64,000 nucleotides of DNA. Source: Sycobia sp. Sy_11. Its lineage: Eukaryota > Arthropoda > Insecta > Hymenoptera > Epichrysomallidae. The notes below the pieces were generated by a model. The model did no database searches, had not been told where the DNA came from, and was given only the letters and a program-made list of their open reading frames with translations. The DNA lies in the NCBI GenBank assembly GCA_018907035.1, contig JACCIC010000062.1:1328501-1392500 (forward strand), given 5' to 3'. The translations under genes and the position numbers were made by a program. Shown here one piece after another: positions 34,345 through 47,600 of this stretch (the stretch's first letter is position 1; each line of letters begins with the position of its first letter).

Positions 34345-37300
34345 CTATAAAATTAAGAATATATTTTGATTTTCAGTTTCGAGTAGGCATTTAACTCTAA
34401 TTGGAAGCATTATTTGTAATTTTTTCAGCTTTTTCAGTAATATGTCTCTTTCGTTTTCAAATAGTGGACATTGCCACAGGACATGGTCCAGATCATGATC
34501 TGCAGTATTGCATGCACAGTCAGGCTTATCTATAATATTAATTCGAGCTAAAGAAGCGGCGAGATTATAGTGGTTTGCTCGGCTTCTATTGATCATTACA
34601 ATATTTTCTCTGCGTAATTTACAGTTATTGAACCATGACTTGTTGCTGTATTTATAAAAGAATTGAAATTATTCTGTTCCTTTATATTCAATCATACTTA
34701 AAATCTTATTTTTAGTTTTATTTATTACATATGATTTAAAATTTTTCCTGAAATCAGAGTAAGGAAGACGAATATTTACATTTGGTTCTAATGTATTTGT
34801 GTTTTTTGCTAACACGTCTGCTTGTACGTTTCCACGGATACCAATGTGTGCTGATATCCATGTAATTTTGACAGTGCTATTGTTTATGTTTTTGTTTTGG
34901 AACTCTAATACCTTTCTTTTAATTTCATGTATATACGAGTTAAGTTTAATACTTAATTTTGTGGATTTCAATGCTTGAAGCGCACTTAAGGAATTGGAGA
35001 AAACGATTAAATTTTGTTTAGAGTGTGTTATTGCCATATCTAGTGCGCCATTGATCGCTAAACATTCCGCCGTAAAAATGGACGCGTCATTGCAGATGCT
35101 TTTTTGAATAGAAACATTCATATTATTGGAAACCCAAGCTGCACCTACAGCCTTACCGCCCTCTCTTTTACTACAATCAGTGAAAATTGACAGTGATATT
35201 TTTCAGTATATCCTTTTATTTGGTTATTGGGATCCTTACCCTTTTTTAATTCCGTCCCGAAGTTGGTATCAACTTCAATGTTCGTTATAATGGTTTTATA
35301 ATCTGCAGTATACAGGTTATAGTGATTTTGAATCTTAATAGTGTTTTTGTATCTAATAATATTTTTAATTCCATTGATGAAGATTTGTTCTTTTTTTTCG
35401 TTTTCAAACAATTGTATGCACTATGAACAGTTTTAAATACCGGCAGACTTGAATTGGACATAATTTTTGAGAGATAACATCAATATAGAAACTCGGTTCT
35501 TTGTTCAATAAAAGTAAGTTTAGACTCAGCTATGAGTATATTTGTAGGCGTGCTCGTGCGGTATCCTAGTGCGAGTCGTATTGCTACATATTGTAATTTT
35601 TCTAATTTTTCGCGATATCCCGTGCAGAAATATACTCGGTATATCCCTAGTTCGGGCTAGATCCTAGTCAGTATTACTGATGATTTCCTCATGTAGGTAA
35701 ATCTCGCCAGATCCGAGTTAGATTTCCCTTCGATCATCTAATAATCATCTTATATTAATTATTACTTTCTCGAATTTATTCAGATTTCCTTATCTTTTAT
35801 TGATGTTAGAAATAAATACGTGTTTCCACTAGTCAAAATTTTACAAGTAGAAAACTTAAGGAAATGATCAGGCTTTCTATCTTGGATCTAGTCAGAATTC
35901 CTTAACTTCTCCCTACTTTGGAAAGAATGGCGTTTTTCTAGGCAGAATCTGCCAAGTAGGAGAATTCAGGAAATGGTTAGGCTTTCTATTTGGATTCTAG
36001 TTAGATTTCCTCAACTTTTTCTAATATTGGAAAGAACGATGTTTTTTGTAGTCAAGGCCTTATGTGTATGCCTCTTATAAATTTTATTATATTAAGAGCA
36101 TATGCTTACACATAATGCGTTTTATTGCATACTACATCGTTTTTTTCATATCAGCGGAGGTGATATTTAAACGTTAATTGATAAATCGTCGTAATAAATA
36201 GTCATTAGAAAATAATTTATGAATGCTAATTAAATGGTATGCGTCACCTAAATACGTAAATATATTTTTTTATTTTAAATAAATAAATATTAAAGAGTCA
36301 AAAAATTATTGACTTAATCGAGGAAACAAAATTAGAATAATTTATTATTGGCTTAATTTCTAGGGAAAGTCTAGTTTCTAGCTTGGTATACCTTCTAAGC
36401 TCGTTCCCTATTCAAAATGCTATTAAAAGTGGGACCGGAACTAGGATCAGACTAGATTAACATTTGATTTTACCGTAAACCATGCGTAATCTATAATAGT
36501 AGTGATGAGTGTCATAACTGCCTATTTTTATTATAAAGAGCATTGCTTATTTACTACATTTTCAATCTGATATAGTTAATTGATAGTCGCTGGGAAGGTC
36601 CATTTTTAGTTTTACCGTAAGTCCTTATTAAAATGTATCAGTATAGTTTTATTCGCTGAAGGTTCAAGTCCTATCGTTATTGTATTTATAGCTTTTTGCA
36701 TTATGGAAGTACAGGAATTTATGGATTTTTTTTTACTAACAACAGAATATCATCGGCATATTTGGAAACGATTAAACTTTTCGGTAGGTTTTTTTTCAAT
36801 GTTTGCTATGTACAAATTAAAGAGTAATGGGCTTAAAGCACCTCCTTCTGGGAGTCCTTTATAACACTTTCTCTGTGAATCTTGTGTAATTTGTGTGTAT
36901 ATATATCTTTCGTAATTTAAAAATTTAATAAATTGGATAAGCTTCAGAGGACATTGATTTTTTGCTAAAATGTTAAGTAGTATTTCGCAATTTACATTAT
37001 CGAAAGCACTCGAGACATCTAGAAACATGGCTAAAGTATGCTGTTTTTTTTAAAGCCCTCTTCGATTTTTAAAGTCAATTGAACCAGATTGTCTGAGGTT
37101 GATTGTCCTTTTCGAAAACCGGATTGTGTATTTGGTAGGAGGTTCTTTTTTTCAATCCACCATTGTAGTCGGTTTTTTATTAGAATTTCCATTAACTTGC
37201 ATATGCATGACGAAAGACTTATAGGACGGAGATTTAATCCATCTGTTTTATTAATAAAAATAACAAAATATTTTTTGCAATCTGTCGGAAAGTCCCCACT

Positions 37301-38005
37301 GTCAAACATTTCATTTAATATATCAAGTAGTATAAGCTGGTATTTGAATGGCATATTTTTTAAAATTTCGTAATCTATGCCGTCCATACCGGGAGATGAG
37401 GAACTTCTTCTAGAGCTTAGGGCAATATTAAGTTCTGTAAATTGGAAGTGATTGCTTAAGAATTGATTTTCCGTGCAGTTGCGTAGCCAAGCCGCATCAT
37501 TGGAAACCCATGGTGACGCGATTTTATCAATTGCTGTATGGATTTGGTCTACTTTATTGTAATTAATTAAGCTGGGTGATTTTATCTTACAGTATTTATT
37601 TTTAAAAATTTTTATAGTGTTCCACACGTAGCTTTTATTTGTGTTGAAGTTAAGCGATTCCGCAAATGTAATAAAGTTTTCTATTTTCTTTTTCTTAAAA
37701 AATTCTTTTGCTATGGCTACTCTTTTTTTGTATTCAATATAATCCTCCATTTTACCGGTAAATTGCCATCTGTTGAATGAGGCTTTTCTTAGTCGTTTGA
37801 TTTGCTCTCATTCTGAATCCCACCATTTAACTGGGTTTTGTTTACTATTTGTAGAGAGTTTATCCTTGTATTTTGTCGAGGGAGTACTGTCAGTAATGGC
37901 AGATATTATTTCGTCTAAGAAAAATTGATATTTAAGATTTGGTGTTAATTCGCAGAAGGAGGGTGTTAAAAATTTATAAGAGTTATTATTTAAAGTTTGT
38001 ATGTA
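34345..38005 (-). pseudogene. LINE Y2 ORF2 remnant: RT, RNase H, C-terminal zinc finger
   Basis: The linker PVKWWDSE (37808) is followed by a long piece with SYVWNTIKIFKNKYCK and SSSPGMDGIDYEIL, then LRPISLSSCICKLMEILI and TQSGFRKGQSTSDNL (37031-37750). Next come FLDVSSAFDNVNCEIL and GLPEGGALSPLLFNLYIA, and in the following frame KYADDILLL near 36745, so the catalytic YADD is kept. LITTIIDYAWF lies right of the inserted element and REKLEKLQYVAIRLALGYRT left of it. RNase H (34669-35121) has FTAECLAINGAL and GIRGNVQADVLAK, but the second catalytic Asp is Asn (FSNSLSAL). The C-terminus has RANHYNLAASLARI and a C-x-C...H-x4-C finger (34345-34596). Frameshifts make it inactive. Confidence 0.85.
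35619..36470. mobile_element. CCCGTG-ended TIR element, copy B (inverted relative to A)
   Basis: This is the reverse complement of copy A along most of its length. It begins CCCGTGCAGAAATATACTCG at 35619 and includes the same ~109-bp tandem array (35755-36062). Its other end lacks the inverted repeat: similarity to copy A stops near 36470, after TCAAATGTT, and LINE Y2 coding resumes within about 25 bases. It is shorter than A because it lacks the (TA)n and part of the subterminal region. The insertion separates two adjoining LINE segments. Confidence 0.75.
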
Positions 38006-38536
38006 TTTTGTATGTATCTCTGTGATGTAGTGCGCGAATGTGCACATACTCAGTAGGCGGTGCCGCGATGTCGACGCGAGGAGAGATAAGCCGCCGCCAG
38101 CCGTCGCTGATGCCACGCGTAAAACAACTTTTTACAAATGTTACATTTTAACATTATTACTAATAATTTAGAATGTATTAATAAATGTAAAGATAGATTA
38201 ACCTTTATACTTGCATCTTACCAAATTTCAAGTTACAATGTTAATTAAATGGCAAGTAAAAAAGAATAGTTTAAACAAAACTTTTCTCAACTTCTATTGA
38301 TCGTATGAATTTTGATTCGTATGTTTCTTTTTTTAAACGTAATAAAATGCATTTTGTTTCAATATTTTAGCATGAGTAAATGAGTAACTTCCAAGATATC
38401 GTCCCTAGCAACGGCCTTTTTCACTTTAAACAATATAAATATTTTGTTTCAAAATCTGGTTTTTTCAGCTTTGATTACTATTAATATTCTCTGAGAATTG
38501 CATTTTACTGCATTAAAAAATTTCCAGCCGCATGGC

Positions 38537-38560
38537 CACCAGTTGCATAATTTTGCAACT
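38537..38560. repeat. Perfect short hairpin
   Basis: CCAGTTGCA and TGCAACTGG are separated by six bases. It lies in the non-coding interior of the large TIR element. Confidence 0.6.
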
Positions 38561-38746
38561 GGTCGCCATATTGAAAGTACACTTTGTAATTTGAAACACA
38601 GTATAAGTAGAAAAAGAAACATCTATTTGCGCCATTATTATTGAATTTCAATTGTTTAAACAAATTCTATAACTCTTTGATTATCGAAAATTTTTTCCAT
38701 TTTCATTGTTTATTTAACAATAGAAAAGTTGACTTTTAAGATTTTA

Positions 38747-39018
38747 ATGTACGTACTTTCCTTCAGAATGATCTCCTGCGCAACTTTTATACGAAACATT
38801 TTTCGATTAGAGCAATATTATTTAAACTATTGAAGAAAAAGTAAAAAAGTGCATTTTTTTTGCTATTTTGCAAAATAAATAAAGGCGTCACCGATGGGTT
38901 ACGAACCCGACAATTTAGGGTCTTATTCTACACATCCTCAGCTATCATTTAATGCAAAAAAATAGGCGTTGAAGAAAATATTGGTAAGTCGGCCATTTTC
39001 GATCTAATTCGCCTGGAC
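38747..39018 (-). repeat. Right ~275-bp inverted repeat
   Basis: Reverse complement of the left repeat at 33463-33738; the terminal GGAC is followed directly by TA. Confidence 0.85.
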
Positions 39019-39020
39019 TA

Positions 39021-41075
39021 GTAATACCGTTTTCATAATTAATGAATGCTTGCATTTTCGTTCTATCATAATGCTTTTATATAAGAATTTGTTTAATTTA
39101 TACTAATCAAAACATCGTTTTCAATAGAATTTGCGAAAAATGTTTTGTTTACTTATAAATAAATTATTCTTACATAATGTATGCTTTACTTGTAATCCTC
39201 CCATTAATTATTTTATAGTTTTCTGTTGTATAAGGTAAGAAAAAAAACGAAGGTTGTTCAATTTTTAGATAATCATCGTGGTATTAGGATTATATTTAAA
39301 AACATTGTCTATGAATTTTAAAATACTACTATAGGCTTTAATTCATTGAAAACGTTTGATTATAACCATTAGCTTGGGCAATCAATATTAGGTAAATCAA
39401 TTCAATTTTTATACATCGTGGAACGTATGGGGATTATTTAAATTTAAAATTTAACAATAAAAAAATTCATAATTATTACAGTATTCAAGAACGCATATTA
39501 ATAAATAACGTCAAAAAATTTAACGTATGCTTTATAAAAAATGGATTAATGTTTATAATTTATAATATATTCATAAATGAACAAAAGGTAACCAATAGAA
39601 ATTATATCAATATTATATTAATCAATGAAATTAATAATTGTAATTATTAGTATTTATAATAATAACATTAAATATTTCTAAATTATAAATAATATTAATA
39701 ATATACCAAAATTTACAATTCACTAAGAAATAGATAAACCTTTCTTGAATTTAAATATTGATGAACTGAAAATTAAAGGAATATAAAAGACTCAGTTTAG
39801 AAATAACTAAATTAATTGTTTGGAATTTTAAAGTTCAAATAATTACGCATCTGCAAATGTAATCACGTTGTGTGAGCAATTACCTAACAGTAGCTAAAGC
39901 AATAACAAGGTTGACATTTCTTGGCATTATTAAGGTTGGTCGTCTTTATTTTTTTAATACTTATTCAAGTATTATCTATAACAGTAGTAGGAAAAGACTG
40001 GAACTAGAATAGAAAAAGTGATCTGTAAATAGCAACAAATAGAACATATTTTATTACATTAAATAGGTAGGCATTCGTGAAAAAACAAAATCATAATAGT
40101 AATGGCGTAGATTTCAAGGTATCTATGAAAAAACACACGATTTCAATTTTAATTTATATTATAGGTCTATGTGAAGTGGGATCTAATTTTAGTTTATAAA
40201 AAGACTATAAAACCGATAAAATTATATATTAGCTTGTTTTAATCTTTTTTTGGAAGTATAAAAACGTGTATAAAATTTATAAATTGTATGGTTTTGAAAT
40301 TTCTAGTATTAAAAATTTGCATTTTGTATTCAAAATAAAAATATAAAATGTATATATTATTTTTCAAAAGAACCAACTTGATTGATTCAAAAGACCAACT
40401 TTTAAACCTCTTAGTATAATGGAATAACCAATAATGTTACGTACATAATTCTTTAAAATTAAAAATCTGTAAGAGTCAGAATATTTACAGTTATGAACAA
40501 GTTATAAAAAATTGATTATACAATTTACTATTTAATATTTAATTCTTTTCAAATTTTTTCAATATAAAGATAATATTAAACATGCGACTAAGGTCAAATA
40601 TATAATATTATGTACATTAATAACCTAAAGAGCCGTCCCGTGATTGCTTACTTCCATTCATCTCATATTATCTCATATCAGTGTTTCTTTTTGTATTTAA
40701 GTATTTCACTCTCTATTCAGAGTTATATAGCCACAAAATTAATTATACTATGTGTACCGAATATCGTATAAAAACACTATATATGTACTTATAAGTAACT
40801 CTTGTATATTAGAGATTTACATAACTTTTATACAATTAATATTGTATAATCAAATTGTCAAATTACATTTAATCGAGGAACTTAACGATTTAATCACAAG
40901 CTTTTACATTTGACTAGTATAATATTATTTGCACACTTAATGGGAGAACAATTCATATCTTTTTCATTTTATCAACGATCAAGATCTTTGTTTACCGTAG
41001 AAAGGATATTACCAGATGATATAGATAAGACTTTTAATTGGCATTGATCCTATAATACATTGGACATATTGTATA
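39021..41075. other. AT-rich stretch without recognised features
   Basis: Very AT-rich, with no gene or element signature seen. Confidence 0.45.
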
Positions 41076-41079
41076 ATGT

Positions 41080-42130
41080 AACAACGCAATACAGAAAATT
41101 TTCGCAGTAATCCTTTTTGGAATACCCGGACACAGTACTGTTTTTCTAAATAAAATTGGAAATATTTAATGTCTTTGTTTATCCCTTGAACTTGTGCAGA
41201 TCGATTCGGATTTAAGTTACCATAACAATGTTTTTTAAAAGAATCTCGATACTCGAAAAATCGAATGTAAAGTGAATTGTCATGTTCCCACAGAGTAACT
41301 ATTTTCGCAATTTTATCAGCTTCTTGATTGAATTGGATTACTGTGTGGGCTGGGACCCAATACAGATTAATTTTTTTATTTCCATGAAATATTTTTGAAT
41401 TATTTCAAAGATGTAAGTTTTTGGATTTGAGACATAAAAGTAAAATAAGAGTATCTTTTGGAGAGCTTCGCCTAATGCATCACTAAAGGCAATTTTTATG
41501 AATTCTTTAACAGCATTTTTTCTTCTTTTACTGATTGATTTGGGATATTTTATTCACATCGGTAAATCGTGGAAGCGAATCGTTAATATCTAATATATTA
41601 CTCAAAGTTAAGTTAAGATTAGTTTTCTTTGGTACTTTTCCGATGTCTATGTTAATTGGTATGCGCATTATTGATATACTTTATGGAAAAATATATGCAT
41701 TATAATTTTTTCGAATATATGAATTTTGTGTTATTTATACAGTTTTTTATATACATTGTCCAGATAGGTATTTACGCTCCTGTTTATTTTTTTAAATTTA
41801 TGGTAAGATTTTTAATTGTTTTGTTATATAACTGTGCATGAATTGAAAAGAATTTTATAAGTGTAACTATTAAATAAATATTATGTGCGTTTGAATATAA
41901 AAGGTAATTTAGATTCTGCTAATAAGATGTTTGCAACGATATTTACTCGATAATCTAGAGACGATGTCGATAAGATAGAGATGATGCAGTATATTGCATC
42001 TTTTCTAATATTTCTCGTTGATCTTTTCGTCTTGAATAGTATACAAGACTTGCATAACCCTATGTGAGTGAACAAGCTTCTTGTATAATCACCATATTTC
42101 ACATAAACATTTTACTCCAAAGCACTTGTA
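41080..42130 (-). pseudogene. LINE Y4 remnant: RT/RNase H linker to C-terminal region
   Basis: On the minus strand, 42102-41881 matches the Y-family linker (conserved ANILLAESKLPFIF near the end). An RNase H tail follows near 41290-41360, reading YWVPAHTVIQFNQEADKIAK. Downstream, near 41100-41290, is a weak match to the 'FYEEY...K-LKNQ...YF-NFY' segment of Y1. Stops are frequent. Both ends of the fragment are undefined. Confidence 0.65.
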
Positions 42131-42139
42131 ACGTTTTCC

Positions 42140-43165
42140 AGCACGATTGCTTTTATTTCTAATTTTTAGCACTAGGCTCAGTTTTGATCAATTTTAGCAT
42201 ACAAAACTATGTTTTATATTTTACAAGCACGATCCGCAGAATCTATTCCGACCAAGCTACTCTCTTTATGCTACAAAGATATTTACAATTGCACTTATGT
42301 TTAGAAAATCTTACCTTATAGTTATTTCTTACTATCCAAGGACCGATTTCAACAAGAATCTTCTCATCTACCGTTGTCGCTCGGTCATCGTCGAACCGAT
42401 ATGCCATATTCTTCATTCATGTTGCCATGATAACATTTACACTGTATCTTGTTATGTCTCGTTTGTCAATTTTTTTTGCTCCACAGCAAGCAAATATATA
42501 TCTTTCCGCTTATCTCAGTGTTCACGCTAACTGCATTTTATGATATATAGTTCGATACTCGGTCTTCTTCTGAACTTCCGTAGCGTCCGCATATTTTCTA
42601 CCATTTATCGTATGGATCCATACCTCTTTCATACACAATGTATGAATTAGTAAATACGTATTATCACAGCCTATGTACGGTATATCTAGACTCGTTTGTC
42701 TTCGACATCAGACTACTCAAAGCTTTTAACATTACTGTTTTGTTTACCCCACTGTGTATGTGATATCAAAAACCTAGTTTTGAATTCTAAGCGACTTCAA
42801 CAGTAATAATTGAGATAGTACAGGGAGTGTTTAATAAAGATACTTAGATAGTTTCACTAAGATTTGTTTAATGTACTGAGAGCTGCCTTGTCTTTTATAT
42901 CATTCTCAGATAGAAAATAAATAATATTTCATTAAAATTATAATTAAAATTCTACAAGTGAATTTTGTATTATATTGATAAATAAATAAATAATTAAACA
43001 AAGCCGAAATCATACAAAGTGTGAAGTATTTGATAAAAATCACAAAACAAGTACAATAAATCTCGATAAGGATACAGAAGAAAGGAAGAAAAATTCTATA
43101 TAAAACTATTAATCAGTATAATTTTAGACAAACAATAATGATTTAGAAATAAGATTCTTTTTTAT
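42140..43165. other. Stretch without recognised genes
   Basis: AT-rich; part of it may be further decayed LINE, but no motif is clear. Confidence 0.35.
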
Positions 43166-43306
43166 AATTTACATAAGGATTCGAAGTTCAGGCTTCAAAG
43201 TGACAACACGTGTGTTTACTATCGCTTCGTGTTATTATATTCCGGGCGAGCTTAGCCCGCAAAATTCGGCATTCTCGCGAGTGCAAAATCACACTGTGAT
43301 TTAAAT

Positions 43307-44620
43307 ATGTCTCTTACAGAATTTAGGCAGACGCCAGTGAGTGAGTCAAAAGTTTTCTCTTATGAAGTTAAATCTAGTTATGCATCAAAAGCACAAAAAG
43401 AATTTCCTAAACGTGACCAAGGGCTGATAATTGATTGTGTAGGCGGTTTAACTCTCACGGACTATACAAGTGCAGTTGCTAAAATTGTGGAAAAAAAAAA
43501 ATATTCTATGCTACAAGGATATCAAATAATAGAATATGTTTGTACCTTGCGAGTAATGATATTGTAGAAAACCTGACTAAAAGTCACAAAACTATAAAAA
43601 TTGGTGAGGCTGAGACTACGCTGAGACCTTTAGTTAATAAACATCAAAGAGTTATATTCTCAAATGTTTCTCCTGTAATTCCTCACTCTGCACTCGAGGA
43701 TGCAATAGATTGTTTACAAATAAAGCGCATTGCGCCTATAGTTACTTTAAAGGCATCTCTCGCAGAAGAAGGATTTTCGCATGTCTTAATTTCCAGAAGA
43801 CAAACCTATATTGAACCCAAAGATGTTGAAAAACTACCTGAGCTATTAAAAATTAGATACGAGGGCGTTACTTCTTACATATATCCTAGCACAGCTCAAT
43901 TAAAATGCTTTGTTTGTAAAATGGACGGCCACATTGCTAAGCGTTGTTCGAATACTTTAGAAGAGAATACACCTAATGATTATCCGCTAATAATAAATGG
44001 CGCTCCTAATATGAGCACCTGTGAAGACACAACAACAACAATGGAGACGAAGGAGAATTCCACGAATATTTCGACTCCTTCAAGCTTAATCATTAGGAAT
44101 ATGGAAACAGTTGATTTACCTCATCCAGCAGATGCTCTAAAATCACAAGCAGAATCTCAAGCCTCGAAGTTCTTACTGTCTGGTCCCTTTAAAAGACCTC
44201 CTGCTCCATCCACCTCATCGAGCTCAGAACATGCAAAACCTAAATCTAAAAAAAGTAAAGCTACTCAAAAAATAGGAATGACAGAAATAATGGCCGAATT
44301 ACTAGCAGTTGAAAGTCTGTATAATACTAATATGGAAAAATATCCTTTAAATATAGAAAATACCGCACAGTTTCTCATTCAATGTTGGCAACAAACAAGT
44401 AAAAAATCTCGCAGCAAATTATACTACGGATATCCAAGCACTTATTGCTATGCTTGCAAATATTCATGATACTACTGTAAATAAAAACTTAAAGGGCCGT
44501 ATCACTAGAATCTTAAAACGCTTAAATGAGAAAAAAGAAAACGATAATAGTAGTGACGACACGATCAGTTCACAAGAAGACCTCTCAAAACCAAGCTTGC
44601 AAAGTAAAAATCTCAATTAA
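43307..44620 (+). pseudogene. LINE Y1 ORF1 (two frameshifts)
   Basis: The frame starts at ATG 43307 (MSLTEFRQTP) and runs to a 10-base A tract near 43493-43502, where a frameshift occurs. The next frame continues with YATRISNNRICLYLASND, then TTLRPLVNKHQRVIFSNV and ISRRQTYIEPKDVEKLPELL. The CCHC knuckle follows, CFVCKMDGHIAKRC (C-x2-C-x4-H-x4-C), near 43910. A second shift near 44400 leads to a tail ending SLQSKNLN and TAA at 44618-44620. The protein would bind element RNA. It clearly matches LINE X ORF1 around LTDY, RISNNRIC and the zinc knuckle. Confidence 0.85.
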
Positions 44621-44642
44621 AAAATTAAATATCTCAATAAAA

Positions 44643-47600
44643 ATGGCAGACGCAAATATAAAAACATCTGGCTCTCTAAAACTTCTATTTTGGAATGCGA
44701 GAACACTTAATAGGCGTATACAAGAACTCCCGTTATTACTTGCCAATATAGATCTTTTTATATGTGTGGAAACCTGGCTCACAGAAGACCAAGAAAGAGG
44801 AAAAAACATCAGCTTCCCTGGCTTCATCATTTTTCGTAAGGATCGACTTCATTCTCGAGGTGGAGGTATATTCATATTAATTCGAAAAAACATAGCATAT
44901 ATTGAAATTTTAGATTTAAAGTCTCCTGATATCTCTGTAGAAATATGCGGCGTTAAAATTACAAATATAAACCCGACGATTGAAATTATCTGTTGTTATT
45001 GAACACCGGGTTCCTTGCTCTCCCAAATGCAATGGGACATGCTTGTAAACAATGTAAATAACAATAATTATACGATATTAGTCGGAGATTTTAACGCACA
45101 CAATCAAGTGTGGAATTGCGCTCACACAGACACAAATGGTAGTAGATTTTTAAATAGTATTAATAAACATGAGTTATTTGTACACAATAACAATACAAAC
45201 ACGTATATAAATGTAAACAGCCGTACGAAATCTAATTTGGATTTAATTATTTCAAGTATGAATATTTCCGACAGAATAAATTTTTCAGTTCTTGAAGAAA
45301 CGCACGGCTCCGACCATTTCCCAATAATATTCGAAGTACAAATTGAAAAAAATATATATACAAGAAAAACCTTCAAACTTAAAACTATTCGAACAAACGG
45401 GAGTAAATTAAAAATAAAACTAGATAATTTATATGGTGAATTTTTAGGAAATACTTACAATGAACTTACAGCTAGCAAAAAATATGAATTTTTTGTGCAG
45501 ACTATAACTAAAGCGATTATAAACAGTAACCCGATCACACAAAAGAATAAGAAAAGAAATATCACAAATCCAGCTCCATGGTGGAATGAACTATGTAATG
45601 AAGTTAAAAGAAAACGAAAGGAAGTATATCGCAAGTGGGTGAATAGTAAGGTAATGTCTGATTTAATTGCATTCAAAAAAGCCCATGCGATAGCCACGAA
45701 AACTTTTAAAACGGAAAAGAAAGAACATTTTAAGCATTTTTGCGAAACTATAGATTTAAGGTGCGATTCTAACTATGTATGGCAAAAATGTAAAATATTA
45801 AAAAATAAATGTATTAAAGCGCGTCTCACGCACACGCCAGAAAATCTGCAAAGAAACGACAAAATAAATTGTATGTTAGAAAAAATAAGTCTCCCGTGGG
45901 CTAATACTGATACCCTTCTAATTCCCCCTTGCAACGAGAATGAATTTTTCGATACTTTTTATGATTTTTATGAGTTTAATACTGCACTCCATTCTAAGAA
46001 GAACAATTCAAGCCCGGGTTTAGATAGAATAGATTTCGAGGTTATAAAAAACTTACCAATAAAATATCACCTTATCTTACTCGATATTTACAACGAAATG
46101 TTCTTAAACAATGACTACCTAAGCGCTTGGAAAAATTCTTTTGTGCATTTTATTGATAAACCAGATGGTAAAGGCGTACGCCCTATAGCTTTAACTTCTT
46201 TTCTAATCAAAAATCGATTACAATGGTGGTGCGAGTTCAATGATATTCTTCCAGAAAGCCAGTCGGGTTTTCGGAAGGATAAATCGTGCATCGATAATTT
46301 GGCCAATCTCTCTTTAAATATAAATGAAACATTTATGAAAAAAAGTCACTCTTAGCAGCTTTTCTGGACATACGCGGAGCTTTTGATAATGTAAATTGCA
46401 ATATTCATCTAGAAAAACTAGCAGAAATCAACTGCTCAAAAAAATCTTAACATTTGTACAATTCGTTACGCGTGAAAGATGTGTATATACCGAATCTGCA
46501 CGACACAATTACCGACTAGTTAGTAAGGGAGTACCTTAAGGAGGCGTATTAAGACCGCTCTTATATATAATATATGTAAAAGACATTCTAAAAAATATTA
46601 CTAAATGTATAAAAACTTCACAATTTGCTAACGACATAGCTATTTACTCAAGCTTTTCTCCATTTACAAAATGTCGAAATGGAATCGAAAAAGCACTTAA
46701 TATTATAAACACTAACCTAGGCATGATCGATCTCGACTTAGTTCCTGAAAAAACAGTACTAATTCAATTCAATAATAAACACATTTATCCAGGCCAAACC
46801 TCTATTACAGTAAATAATATCGAAATTAAATCTAGCGAAACTATCCAATTTTTAGGAATTATACTCGACTACAAGTTTTCGTTTATACCGCACCTCAATT
46901 ATATTTATAAAAAATGTTTAAGATCAATTAATATTATAAAATTTTTGTGCGGTACTTGGTGGGAATCAAACCTGCAAACCCTCATCACTCTCTATAAGAG
47001 TTTTGTTCGTTCAGTAATAGACTACGGGAGTTTTATGTATTCTCCGACTCAAAAAATACATCAGCAAAAACTGGAAAAAATTCATTTCGCAGCTATAAGA
47101 GCAGCCTTGGGGTATCGAATCTCAACTCCGACAATTGTTATGATCGCAGAATCTCGACTGCCACTGATTATGCATAGAGCGGAATTCTTAGGCAAATGTT
47201 TCATTACCAAGATAGTGTCAAATCAAAAATCACTAACACATATGAATATAAAAAGATACAACACGATACTTAACCAAAAAAGGTATAAGAAAAGAAAACC
47301 TAAGCTTTTAGATCAATGTATACAAAAAACGCTTATATCCCCCAATGATTTATGTACTTCCTACGACTTTTACTCATACGATTATAAAATACTTACAACA
47401 TGTGTACCTGTGAACACAGATTTTGAAGTAACGTTGAAAAATTCAGAAAATCCAAATATGAATATAGACAATTTCTTAAAATCGATAAGTGCAATCGCGA
47501 TGTATACTGACGGAAGTAAGTCGGAAAGCTCTATATCTACTGGAGCTGCTTGCTGATGCCCCGAACTAAATATAAGCATATTATTGCCTATTAACAAAAC

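Larger units (their letters stand above)
34226..38010 (-). mobile_element. Non-LTR retrotransposon Y2, 5'-truncated
   Basis: This minus-strand LINE of the Y family starts in the linker after the endonuclease (about 38010) and ends in an A-rich tail (T-run at 34224-34233). Just before the tail is a perfect 16-bp palindrome, AATTTCATATGAAATT (34248-34263). It is interrupted by TIR element copy B between the RT and RNase H parts. A GC-rich block at 38030-38116 abuts the 5' edge and does not match the LINE. Confidence 0.8.
33463..39018. mobile_element. TIR element with ~275-bp inverted ends, hosting nested insertions
   Basis: The outer ends are inverted repeats of about 275 bp (33463-33738 and 38747-39018). 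Both start GTCCARGCGAATTAG reading inward and are flanked directly by TA (33461-33462 and 39019-39020), as expected for a TA-duplicating transposon. The span is 5.56 kb, but about 3.8 kb is the inserted LINE Y2. The original element would have been near 1.7 kb. The remaining internal sequence (about 33740-34225 and 38115-38745) has no coding frame, so it is non-autonomous. Two independent solitary copies in opposite orientation are an alternative explanation. Confidence 0.6.

Noticed and set aside
38030..38116. GC-rich start of a minus frame as the LINE Y2 N-terminus
   Set aside because: LINE homology begins only near 38010; the GC-rich part matches nothing in Y1 and is probably flanking DNA.
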